This document shows, piece by piece, positions 10,294-18,444 of a DNA stretch of 35,583 nt (position 1 is the first letter of the stretch; every line of letters starts with the position of its first letter). Under the pieces are notes generated by a model, which was not told where the DNA came from, did no database searches, and saw only the letters and a list, made by a program, of their open reading frames with translations. The stretch is from Burkholderiales bacterium (GTDB lineage: Bacteria; Pseudomonadota; Gammaproteobacteria; Burkholderiales; Thiobacteraceae), in contig JADMJT010000099.1 in the NCBI GenBank assembly GCA_018781585.1, forward strand, positions 1 to 35,583, written 5' to 3'. Both the position numbers and the translations under genes were made by a program.

Positions 10294-11417
10294 AAGGCTG
10301 CTTTCTGCGCATAGCGATGTGCCAGCGCTTGTCGTTTGAGATAAGTTTCGCGTGCGAGGGTTACGTCTTCCAAGAAGTGCGGCAATTCAGCCAAGGTCAT
10401 CGCTTGCGGGCCGTCTACCAGGGCTTTGGACGGGGCAGGGTGAAAATCGATCAGGATCATGTTGGCCCCGGCGATCACCCCTTGCGCTACCACCTGCATG
10501 ATATCCAGAATACCGTCCGGCCCGACAGCGCGCGTGCCGACCGAGTGTGACGGGTCGATGCATACCGGCATGCGCGTCAGGCGTTTCACCACCGGCACAT
10601 GCGCGAAATCGACAAAATTGCGATGCGGGTCGCCCATATTGGTTTTCATGCCGCGCAAGCCGAATACGACTTTGCGGTTGCCCTCCGAGGCTAAGTATTC
10701 GGCGGCGTTGATCGATTCGTCCAAGGTAATGCCGAAGCCGCGCTTGATCAGCACCGGGAATTCTTGCTGGCGGCCGACGAGTTTGAGCAACTCGAAATTC
10801 TGCGTGTTGCGCGTGCCGATTTGCAGCATGACACCGGTCGGGTTGCCGGTTGCGCTAAGCGCGGCGCGGATTTCCGCCACATGCGATTCGTGGGTGATTT
10901 CCATGGCGATCACTTTGATGCCGTATTTTCCCGCCAACTCGAACACATAGGGCAGGCAAGTCTTGCCGTGGCCTTGGAACGAGTAAGGGCTGGTGCGCGG
11001 CTTATAAGCACCCATCCGCGTACACACCTGCCCCTGTTCCTTCAGCGCTTGCATCATGCGCTCAACATGCTCCGGTGTATCCACCGCGCAGAGGCCGGCG
11101 AAGATGTTTAAATTGTCTTGCGAGAAGGTGACGCCGTTGTATTCGAAATCGCTCGGGCGCGTATCGTCCTTATGTCGACCCAACACACGATACTCTTCCG
11201 ATACCCGCACCACGCGTTCCACGCACGGCAGGCTTTTCATATAGTCGAGCCCCAGCGCGGCGGTATCGCCGATCAAATACACCTCGGTCAGCCGTTGCTG
11301 TACACCCTGCTCGTGGTGCATGCGATATTGGATATTGGGTAGCTGATCGAGAAAGCCAATGAGCTGTCCGTACTCGGCGCCTTGTTGGTCAATATTGGGA
11401 GAGAGGATGAGAATCAT
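10290..11417 (-). CDS. 3-deoxy-7-phosphoheptulonate (DAHP) synthase, AroF-like (AroA-I-beta type)
   Basis: FAGLCAVDTPEHVERMMQALKEQG, GAYKPRTSPYSFQGHG, LQIGTRNTQNFELLKLVG, VLIKRGFG, DPSHSVGTR; ATGA overlap with the downstream GlcG-like gene. Confidence 0.88.
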   Translation of the reverse strand: MILILSPNIDQQGAEYGQLIGFLDQLPNIQYRMHHEQGVQQRLTEVYLIGDTAALGLDYMKSLPCVERVVRVSEEYRVLGRHKDDTRPSDFEYNGVTFSQDNLNIFAGLCAVDTPEHVERMMQALKEQGQVCTRMGAYKPRTSPYSFQGHGKTCLPYVFELAGKYGIKVIAMEITHESHVAEIRAALSATGNPTGVMLQIGTRNTQNFELLKLVGRQQEFPVLIKRGFGITLDESINAAEYLASEGNRKVVFGLRGMKTNMGDPHRNFVDFAHVPVVKRLTRMPVCIDPSHSVGTRAVGPDGILDIMQVVAQGVIAGANMILIDFHPAPSKALVDGPQAMTLAELPHFLEDVTLARETYLKRQALAHRYAQKAAL

Positions 11418-11462
11418 GGCTTATCCTGAAGATTGAGTGGGGCGCGAACTAGCCTGGATGAA

Positions 11463-11600
11463 TCAGGCTTCTGGTGTTAACCCAACGGCCTCGCAACTTG
11501 CCGGCCCGCAACGTAGATAGCCCCCGGTTTCATACCAATCAGGCAACACCCAGCGCTCGCAAAGCATACCATCAACCCTATGCGAATGGCGCGCTGCGCC
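11463..11600 (-). pseudogene. lpxH: Relic of the lpxH 3' end
   Basis: Reverse-strand frame reads LGAARHSHRVDGMLCERWVLPDWYETGGYLRCGPASCEAVGLTPEA*, matching the C-terminus of the intact LpxH at 12480-13229 (PARHVHTVDGKDCVRWVLADWYATGSYLRCDTTGC); no upstream lpxH body. Confidence 0.8.
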
Positions 11601-11603
11601 TAA

Positions 11604-12119
11604 CTAGCTATTCGAGTTCTTTTTCCACACGCGACTGCGCCACGCATGCACAACGGTGTATACCGTGACAGCAAAAAAAATTAACGCAAGCACTAGTTCG
11701 CCCTGAACATAGAGCCCCCACGAGACCGCGCCAAAAATAAACGAGTAAACAATATATCCAACTCTTTTGCGCCACGTCTCGGCTTTGCCCGGCATGTGCC
11801 CGCGATTCATGAGCGCCACCATCTCGGTGTTAAGGTATCCGCTTCGCAAGAAAAGGCGATCCCACATATACCAGGCCCACACCATTGCAAGTACACCAAT
11901 TGACAATGAAATATATAAAATTTCCTCGTGGCTTTTTGCTACTTCTGGATCATTCCATGCTGAAATAAACAAATCCCAGCCGCCAATGAATACCGATGTT
12001 GCAATTGCGCCAACAAGAAGAGCTATGCCAAATGTTCCTGGCAAAAACACAAGGAACGTAATCAGTGCAAGGGCATAACGCCTATGTTGTCTTTTCTTAT
12101 CACCAACATCTTCGTTCAT
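11604..12119 (-). CDS. Hypothetical membrane protein (171 aa, about four TM helices)
   Basis: Hydrophobic segments ALALITFLVFLPGTFGIALLVGAIATSVFI, ILYISLSIGVLAMVWAWYMW, VGYIVYSFIFGAVSWGLYVQGELVLALIFFAVTVYTVV. No family recognised. Confidence 0.7.
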   Translation of the reverse strand: MNEDVGDKKRQHRRYALALITFLVFLPGTFGIALLVGAIATSVFIGGWDLFISAWNDPEVAKSHEEILYISLSIGVLAMVWAWYMWDRLFLRSGYLNTEMVALMNRGHMPGKAETWRKRVGYIVYSFIFGAVSWGLYVQGELVLALIFFAVTVYTVVHAWRSRVWKKNSNS

Positions 12120-12159
12120 TCAGGCCTCGTATTGAGTTGTTCGCAAATGGTGCTTGCAT

Positions 12160-12430
12160 TTTGTTTTTGTGCGCTACGCGCTTTTGGTTTAGCGTCGGTC
12201 ATGCCCCGACGGGGCAGTTACCTTCTTTTGCTTGTCCAAAAGAAAGTAACCCAAGAAAAAGACACCCCCTTTACCGCCCTTCGGGTTCCCTGCGTTGCTC
12301 GCCATGCCGGGCGGCTGCGCAACTCGCACGTTCCGCTTCGCGGAGCCTTGCTCGAACAAGTGCTCGCCGACTTCCCCCGGCATGGCTGCGCTACTCGGCG
12401 GTGCAGAGGGGCCCCGAAAACAAAGTCAAC
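12160..12430. repeat. Structured non-coding dispersed-repeat-like element
   Basis: Nested inverted repeats: gcccc-gac-ggggc (12203-12215); gttaccttcttttg-cttgtc-caaaagaaagtaac (12217-12250); long-range gccatgccggg (12301-12311) / cccggcatggc (12376-12386). Resembles, from memory, a family of untranslated repeats common in proteobacterial genomes. Confidence 0.65.
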
Positions 12431-12479
12431 ACCAGCGGTTCACCAACACTTCGTATATTCGTCATGATGAGTGCAAGGA

Positions 12480-13229
12480 TTAATAATGTTTTGGCTTCGG
12501 TGTTTTTTCCATGGCGTGCGCTACGCATCCTGTTGTATCACAGCGCAGATAGCTGCCTGTCGCATACCAATCTGCCAGCACCCAGCGCACGCAGTCTTTG
12601 CCATCCACTGTATGCACATGCCTGGCCGGGCGGTGGGTATGGCCGTGGATCAGGCGCGGGTAACCCTGTGCACGCAGGATGCTTGCGACGGCATCCGCAT
12701 TGACATCCATGATCTCGGCAGACTTGTTGGATTTTTCTTGCGCGCTCCTTTTTCGCAGCTCATCGATCTGCGCCTTGCGCTGGTTTAAGGGCTGTGTGAG
12801 GAAATTGCGTTGCCACTCGGCACTGCGCACCATGATACGGAATTGTTGATACGCCACATCGTCGGTGCACAGCGTATCGCCGTGCATCAGTAGGGTAGGG
12901 GTACCGTAGAGATCGAGAAGGAAAGGGTCGGGCAACAGCGTCGCTTGCGCCGCACGCATGAAGGCATCGCTCAGCAGAAAATCCCGGTTGCCGTGCATGA
13001 TGTAGACACGTGTTCCCTGCTTTGCCAAGCCCGCCAGCGCGTTAGTGATGGTCAGATGAAACGGATCGGCCAGGTCATCATCGCCGGCCCAGTATTCAAA
13101 AAAATCACCCAGGATATACAGCGCTTCCGCTTGCGGTGCGATGTCTTGCACGAAACGCATGAACAGCGCATTGATCGCGGGACGGGTGGGGCAGAGGTGG
13201 AGATCGGAGATGAAGAGGGAGTGGGGCAT
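12480..13229 (-). CDS. lpxH: UDP-2,3-diacylglucosamine diphosphatase
   Basis: SLFISDLHLCPTRP, LYILGDFFEYWAGDDD, YIMHGNRDFLL, LLMHGDTLCTDD, LIHGHTHRPARH: calcineurin-like LpxH motifs. Confidence 0.95.
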   Translation of the reverse strand: MPHSLFISDLHLCPTRPAINALFMRFVQDIAPQAEALYILGDFFEYWAGDDDLADPFHLTITNALAGLAKQGTRVYIMHGNRDFLLSDAFMRAAQATLLPDPFLLDLYGTPTLLMHGDTLCTDDVAYQQFRIMVRSAEWQRNFLTQPLNQRKAQIDELRKRSAQEKSNKSAEIMDVNADAVASILRAQGYPRLIHGHTHRPARHVHTVDGKDCVRWVLADWYATGSYLRCDTTGCVAHAMEKTPKPKHY

Positions 13230-13230
13230 G

Positions 13231-13317
13231 CAGGATCCGGGATTTAGGATTCAGGATTCGGGGAAAGTTAAAAACTCACGGCGTGCCGCCCTGAATCCCG
13301 AATCCTGATCCCTGTCC
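13231..13317. repeat. Imperfect inverted repeat of GGATTC-type units between lpxH and ppiB
   Basis: caggatccgggatttaggattcaggattcgggg (13231-13263) and ccctgaatcccgaatcctgatccctgtcc (13289-13317) are imperfect reverse complements. Confidence 0.7.
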
Positions 13318-13809
13318 TTAAACGACTTCCGCGCTTTCGATTACGACGTCATCTACCGGGACATCTTGATGACCGCCTTTGTTGCCGGTGCGGACTTTTC
13401 TGATCTTGTCCACGACATCCTGTCCTTCGACGACTTTGCCGAATACGCAGTAGCCCCAACCTTGTGGGGTAGGCGAGGTGTAGTTCAGAAAATCGTTGTT
13501 CGATGCATTGATAAAGAATTGTGCGGTGGCGGAATTCGGATCAGATGTGCGCGCCATGGCAATCGTGTAGATATCGTTTTTCAGGCCGTTGTCGGCTTCA
13601 TTCTTGATTGCCGCACCAGTGGGTTTTTGATTCATGCCCGGCTCGAAGCCACCACCCTGAATCATAAAGCCATCAATCACGCGATGAAAGACCGTGTTGT
13701 TGAAGAAACCGTTTTGCACATACTCCAGAAAATTCGCAACCGTAATGGGCGCTTTCTCGGCATCAAGTTCCAGCGAGATGTCGCCGTGGTTGGTTTTTAG
13801 TTTTACCAT
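13318..13809 (-). CDS. ppiB: Peptidyl-prolyl cis-trans isomerase B (cytoplasmic cyclophilin)
   Basis: [62 protein letters not shown]; no signal peptide. Confidence 0.95.
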   Translation of the reverse strand: MVKLKTNHGDISLELDAEKAPITVANFLEYVQNGFFNNTVFHRVIDGFMIQGGGFEPGMNQKPTGAAIKNEADNGLKNDIYTIAMARTSDPNSATAQFFINASNNDFLNYTSPTPQGWGYCVFGKVVEGQDVVDKIRKVRTGNKGGHQDVPVDDVVIESAEVV

Positions 13810-14419
13810 TGGTCTTTCCTTTCGATTTCACTTGGGTCGGGGGCGATTCAATTTCTTCTGGCAGGATCGCGACTTTTTCGATCACGATCGGTTCCACCGG
13901 CACATCGGACGCGAAAGGCCCGCCTGCACTGGTTTGAATGTCGGCGATTTTTTGCACCACATCCATGCCTTTCACGATTCTACCGAACACGGCATGGCCA
14001 TAGTAGTCAGGGTGATCGCGGTGGTGGTTGAGATGCTTATTGCTTTCCAAATTAAAGAAAAACTGCGAGGTGGCGGAGTTCGGATCGCGGGCGCGCGCCA
14101 TGGCGATGGTGCCTACCTCGTTGGTGAGACCATTTTTTGCTTCGCACTGAATGGGATCTTCCCCTTTACGCCAATTCATCGCTTTGTCGAAGGCGCCGCC
14201 TTGCACCATGAAATTTTTCACCACGCGATGAAAAACAGTGCCCTCATAAAAACCATTTTTGACGTAATGTAAAAAATTTTCCACCGTCTTAGGCGCTTTA
14301 TCAGGATACAACTCGACCACAATGTTGCCTTGATTGGTTTGCATTTCGACCATGGGGTGGCCGGCGTGGGCAAGGCTGGCGACGACGGAGAGGAACAGTG
14401 CAGTAAGCAGCAATTTCAT
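13763..14419 (-). CDS. ppiA: Periplasmic peptidyl-prolyl cis-trans isomerase A-like cyclophilin
   Basis: Signal peptide [19 protein letters not shown]; cyclophilin motifs [32 protein letters not shown]; 3' end overlaps the ppiB start by 47 bp. Confidence 0.92.
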   Translation of the reverse strand: MKLLLTALFLSVVASLAHAGHPMVEMQTNQGNIVVELYPDKAPKTVENFLHYVKNGFYEGTVFHRVVKNFMVQGGAFDKAMNWRKGEDPIQCEAKNGLTNEVGTIAMARARDPNSATSQFFFNLESNKHLNHHRDHPDYYGHAVFGRIVKGMDVVQKIADIQTSAGGPFASDVPVEPIVIEKVAILPEEIESPPTQVKSKGKTNGKTKNQPRRHLAGT

Positions 14420-14493
14420 TTTGGCCTCCTAAGTAACGTGTTTAGATGGTCTTAGGTTAAACAAATCGGGCGAATTAACGCATTACGGTTAGG

Positions 14494-15807
14494 TTAACCC
14501 GCAGCGCCTTCATAAACAATTTTCCATGTTTCGCCCTCTTGTCTCCAGTATTGGCGCTTGCGCATTTGGTTGTTCAGATTGTTGCTGCGGTAATCTTGGT
14601 CGAAAGTCACCACAATCAAGTTGTCTTTGCCCGGATAGCGGAACATGCTGAGGTTGGTCAGTTGTACTTTGACCGAGGTCTTGCCGGCATTCACCGCGCG
14701 CTTTTGTGCGGCCCATGCGTCAAAATCCTGGCGCTCACTCGTGAAATTTTGCGCATAGTGAGCAAGATAGCGCTCGGCATTGCGGCTTTCCCAATCGCGG
14801 CGCCACGATTCGACGTCGCGCATAATTGCCTCGCGCTGGCCCTTCCACGCTTTACGGTCGATCCAGGCCACGTCGTTGCTGATGATCACCGGTGTCTGGC
14901 CCACTTGCAGGAATTTCTCGACTGATTTCAGGTCTTCGTTGGTCAGCACCACGCAACCGTTGCTGGCGCGCGGCGGGCGACTATAGGTATCGCTCGGCAC
15001 GCCATGCAGCCAAATGCCATGGCCATTCTTTCCCAGACGTTTGTCCCATTCATTCGGGTAACTGATGGGATAAGCGCCCGCGCCATAAAAGTCCGTCAGC
15101 TTGGCCTTGGGCAGGTTATCCACCACGACGTACACACCAATCGGCGTGCGCTGGTCGCCTTCCTTCAATTTCTCTGAACCTTTGAGGCCGCTGGAGATGT
15201 AGTAATCCGCCACGTAGCGTGGTTCGCCATTATCGTTTTTGTAGAGATAGAGCCGCGATTTGTTGGTGTCCACCACTACCGCGTGGTGTTGGTTCGGTTC
15301 GAATTGCAGCAAGTATTCCGGCACGAGGTCGAGTGGCGCCGGGTCGAGGTAATGTTGCAGCCGCACCCGCGCTTCATCGCGTAAATCGGACAAGCGATTA
15401 GGCGGGACACCGGGCGCATTGCCGATGGTGGCGATCGGCCGCGCGCGCGCCATGAGCAAATCGCCCTTGATCAAGTGCGCCAAACGGAAATTCGGATTGA
15501 GGGTGAGGAGCTTGTCGATCTGCTTGAGCGCGGCATCCAGACGATTGCCTTGGATGTCGATCAGACTTTGAACCAGCAGCGCTTCGGGACTGCTTGGCAG
15601 TTTATCGCCGCTGCCTTGGGCCGGATGGGGGCGATTGCCCATCGCCGTGGCGGGCGGCTCAATCAGCGGCAGCAGGATCAGCCAAGCGCCCAACACCAGG
15701 AGCTTGCCCCGGTGGCGCGAAAGCAAAGCAAAGGCGCGTCCCGTACGCGAACTGGCGATGAGGGGAGAGGCGCTTAGGCGCCGACGCGCTCTTGCTGAAT
15801 AAGCCAT
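14494..15807 (-). CDS. L,D-transpeptidase (YkuD/ErfK type) with TPR-like N-terminus and C-terminal NTF2-like domain
   Basis: HHAVVVDTNKSRLYLYKN, TPIGVYVV, GHGIWLHGVPSDTYSRPPRASNGCVVL catalytic region. Confidence 0.88.
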   Translation of the reverse strand: MAYSARARRRLSASPLIASSRTGRAFALLSRHRGKLLVLGAWLILLPLIEPPATAMGNRPHPAQGSGDKLPSSPEALLVQSLIDIQGNRLDAALKQIDKLLTLNPNFRLAHLIKGDLLMARARPIATIGNAPGVPPNRLSDLRDEARVRLQHYLDPAPLDLVPEYLLQFEPNQHHAVVVDTNKSRLYLYKNDNGEPRYVADYYISSGLKGSEKLKEGDQRTPIGVYVVVDNLPKAKLTDFYGAGAYPISYPNEWDKRLGKNGHGIWLHGVPSDTYSRPPRASNGCVVLTNEDLKSVEKFLQVGQTPVIISNDVAWIDRKAWKGQREAIMRDVESWRRDWESRNAERYLAHYAQNFTSERQDFDAWAAQKRAVNAGKTSVKVQLTNLSMFRYPGKDNLIVVTFDQDYRSNNLNNQMRKRQYWRQEGETWKIVYEGAAG

Positions 15808-16808
15808 TTGTCTCCGGATTTAACCAACGCCAATGTCTTGGTGGTGGCGGAATTTAATGTGTCTGCCTTATAGGTTTGGCGGAAAGTGACGGACGCATGC
15901 GTCTCATCTTTCAGCGTGATCTTGACGCTGGATAAGCTGACCTGGATGTTCTTCGGCGCCTGGATACGTTCCTTGCGAACCTTTTCCCATGCTGCACGCG
16001 GCTCGCCCTTGGGCGTTTTGAAGTCCGGCGCATAGTAGCCAAGGTATTCGCCAACATTTTTATTCGACCAGGCGTGGGCCCAGTTGTTGACCATGCCCAG
16101 GATGGCTTGCGTCGGGTCTTGTTTAGGCTTATCGGCTTTTTCCACCGGTTTTTCAGTAGCTTTCTCGACTATTTTTTCAACTGGTTTGGCGATGGGGGCG
16201 GGCGCAGTGACGGGGCTAGGGGTGATCGGCTTGGCCGCCTGCACGGCAGGCGCGCTAACGCTCGCTTTGGCTGAGGGGCGCTGATGCCGGCTATTGACCG
16301 GGAAAATCTCTTTGATTAACGAGAGCTTGGTCTGTGCCGCGGCGTTGGATTTATCCAATTGCAAGGCGCGGTCATAGGCTTGGCTGGCCATTTTGGCGTA
16401 GATATCGCCCAGATTTTCATGCGCGGTGGCATAGGAAGGATGGGTTTGAATCGCCAACTCCAGCGCTTGGCGCGATTTGTCGTATTGCTGCTGCGAGGCG
16501 TAGAGCACTGCGAGGTTGTTATAGGGCTCGGGCAACTCGGGGTAGTCCTCGGTCAGGGCGGTGAACATCTTGATCGCTTCGCCGGTTTTGTTCTGCTCGG
16601 TCAGAATCACGCCCTTGAGGAAACGTCCCTGTGCATCTTTGGGGCGGCTGGCCAGGTAGCTATTGACGCGGTCGAGCGCTTGATTGTGGTTGCCCTGCTT
16701 GACTAAGGCTTGGATGTCCTGCAGCTCGTCCGCGCGGGCGGGTGTGCTTGCCGCAGCGAATAAGAAGGCGGCGAGGGCGAGGGCAGAGGCAATGTGGCGT
16801 GAGGTCAT
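15774..16808 (-). CDS. Periplasmic TPR protein with C-terminal NTF2-like domain
   Basis: Signal peptide, TPR repeats (PEPYNNLAVLYASQQQYDKSRQALELAIQTHPSYATAHENLGDIYAKMASQAYDRALQLD), Cds6/SnoaL-like tail; 34-bp overlap with the next gene. Confidence 0.82.
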   Translation of the reverse strand: MTSRHIASALALAAFLFAAASTPARADELQDIQALVKQGNHNQALDRVNSYLASRPKDAQGRFLKGVILTEQNKTGEAIKMFTALTEDYPELPEPYNNLAVLYASQQQYDKSRQALELAIQTHPSYATAHENLGDIYAKMASQAYDRALQLDKSNAAAQTKLSLIKEIFPVNSRHQRPSAKASVSAPAVQAAKPITPSPVTAPAPIAKPVEKIVEKATEKPVEKADKPKQDPTQAILGMVNNWAHAWSNKNVGEYLGYYAPDFKTPKGEPRAAWEKVRKERIQAPKNIQVSLSSVKITLKDETHASVTFRQTYKADTLNSATTKTLALVKSGDKWLIQQERVGA

Positions 16809-16899
16809 TATGTTATACTTTCGTCCAGTTAAGCCCTTGTTCTAACCATCGATTTTACCAACAACCGCGCCCCGGCGACAATTTGTTTTTCCCCATTTC

Positions 16900-18315
16900 A
16901 TGCCTGCCTTGAAAACTCGCTTCGCCCCCAGCCCCACGGGCCTGATCCATTTCGGTAATGTGCGCACCGCGCTGTTCAATGTATTGCTCGCACGAAAGGA
17001 AGGTGGCGCATTCCTATTACGCATCGAAGACACGGATTTCGAACGTAGCCGCGAGGAGTATATCCAGGCGCTGATGGAAGATTTGCATTGGCTCGGTCTG
17101 GATTGGCAGGAGGGCGAGCAGGCGGGGGGGGCTGCCGCGCCTTACCGCCAATCGCAGCGTACCGCAGCGTATGAAAAGTATATGGCCGAGCTGGCGTCGA
17201 TTGATCGCGTCTACCCCTGCTTTTGTTCTGCGGTGGAGCTGGAAGTGTCGCGCAAAGTGCAAGCCGCCTCCGGCAAGCCCCCGCGCTATTCGGGCAAATG
17301 CGCGCATTTGAAGCCGGATGAAATCGTCAAGAAAAAAGCCGAGGGTTTGCCTTACACCTTGCGTTTTCGCATGCCAAAAAGCGAGGCGCTCACTTTCGAC
17401 GACGTGGTGCGGGGTGCGCAAAAGTTTCCGTCCGAGGATATCGGCGATTTCATCATTCGCCGTTCCGACGGCAGCTTCGCCTTCTTTTTCGTCAATGCCA
17501 TCGACGATGCGCTGATGGGCGTGACCCATGTGCTGCGCGGCGAGGATCATCTCACCAACACCCCGCGCCAAATCGCGCTGCTGCAAGCTTTGAGTATGGC
17601 TGCGCCGATTTACGGTCACATCTCGCTCATCGTCGATGCTCACGGCGCGCCGCTCTCCAAACGCAGCGGCAGCCTCTCGGTGCAGGAGTTGCGCGAAATG
17701 GGTTACTTTCCGATCGCCGTGAACAATTACCTCGCGCGCTTAGGCCATCATTTCGTCGAAACCGGCTTGATGGATCTGGATGCGATGTCATCAGCTTTTG
17801 ATCAATCCCACTTGGGCCGCGCCCCGGCGCGCTACGACCGCAGCCAATTGGATTACTGGCAAGCACAGGCGGTACAGCAGGCCGACGCGACTACCTTGCT
17901 GGATTGGCTCACCCCGACGCTGAAGGGCTGGGTGCCAGAAGCGTCGCTGGCTGAATTTGCACAAGCCGTGCGCGCGAATATCGTGTTCCCGCACGATGCC
18001 CGGCTCTGGGCGGAGGCGGTGTATGCCGATGCTTTGCCGATTTCCGACGATGCCCGTCAAGTACTAGATAACGCTGCGCCGAATTTTTTCCGTGCGGCGG
18101 TGGATGCGCTGGGGGATGACATGGATTTCAAAGCCTTCGCCAATCGCGTCAAGTCGGCCAGCGGCACGAGCGGCAAGAATTTGTTTTTACCGCTGAGAGC
18201 TGCGCTCACCGGTCAGACCTATGGCCCGGAAATGCCGGCGCTATTCAAGCTCATGGGGCATGCGCGGGCGCGGCATCGTCTGACGCAACACGTACTCGCC
18301 AGCGAAATCGATTAA
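16900..18315 (+). CDS. gltX: Glutamyl-tRNA synthetase
   Basis: TRFAPSPTGLIHFGNVRTALFN, FLLRIEDTD, LSKRSGSLSVQELREMGYFP. Confidence 0.96.
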   Translation: MPALKTRFAPSPTGLIHFGNVRTALFNVLLARKEGGAFLLRIEDTDFERSREEYIQALMEDLHWLGLDWQEGEQAGGAAAPYRQSQRTAAYEKYMAELASIDRVYPCFCSAVELEVSRKVQAASGKPPRYSGKCAHLKPDEIVKKKAEGLPYTLRFRMPKSEALTFDDVVRGAQKFPSEDIGDFIIRRSDGSFAFFFVNAIDDALMGVTHVLRGEDHLTNTPRQIALLQALSMAAPIYGHISLIVDAHGAPLSKRSGSLSVQELREMGYFPIAVNNYLARLGHHFVETGLMDLDAMSSAFDQSHLGRAPARYDRSQLDYWQAQAVQQADATTLLDWLTPTLKGWVPEASLAEFAQAVRANIVFPHDARLWAEAVYADALPISDDARQVLDNAAPNFFRAAVDALGDDMDFKAFANRVKSASGTSGKNLFLPLRAALTGQTYGPEMPALFKLMGHARARHRLTQHVLASEID

Positions 18316-18340
18316 TGTAACTCGCAAAGTGAGTCTATGT

Positions 18341-18379
18341 CCCTCTCTCCCGCGTGCGGGAGAGAGCTAGGAGAGAGGG
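18341..18379. repeat. Purine/pyrimidine hairpin repeat between gltX and cysS
   Basis: ccctctctcccgcgtgcgggagagagctaggagagaggg: stem ctctcccgc/gcgggagag plus a second gagagaggg arm. Confidence 0.7.
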
Positions 18380-18444
18380 CTTCCTTAGCGAATTTCATAT
18401 TCCGAGGTAGCTATTGTTAAGGCCGTTAGGAGTCAAGCCCATCC

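Noticed and set aside
12065-12788. Plus-strand ORFs of 212, 127 and 105 aa over the structured repeat and lpxH end
   Set aside because: They run through the hairpin repeat and antisense to lpxH; low-complexity translations typical of spurious ORFs called in this repeat family.
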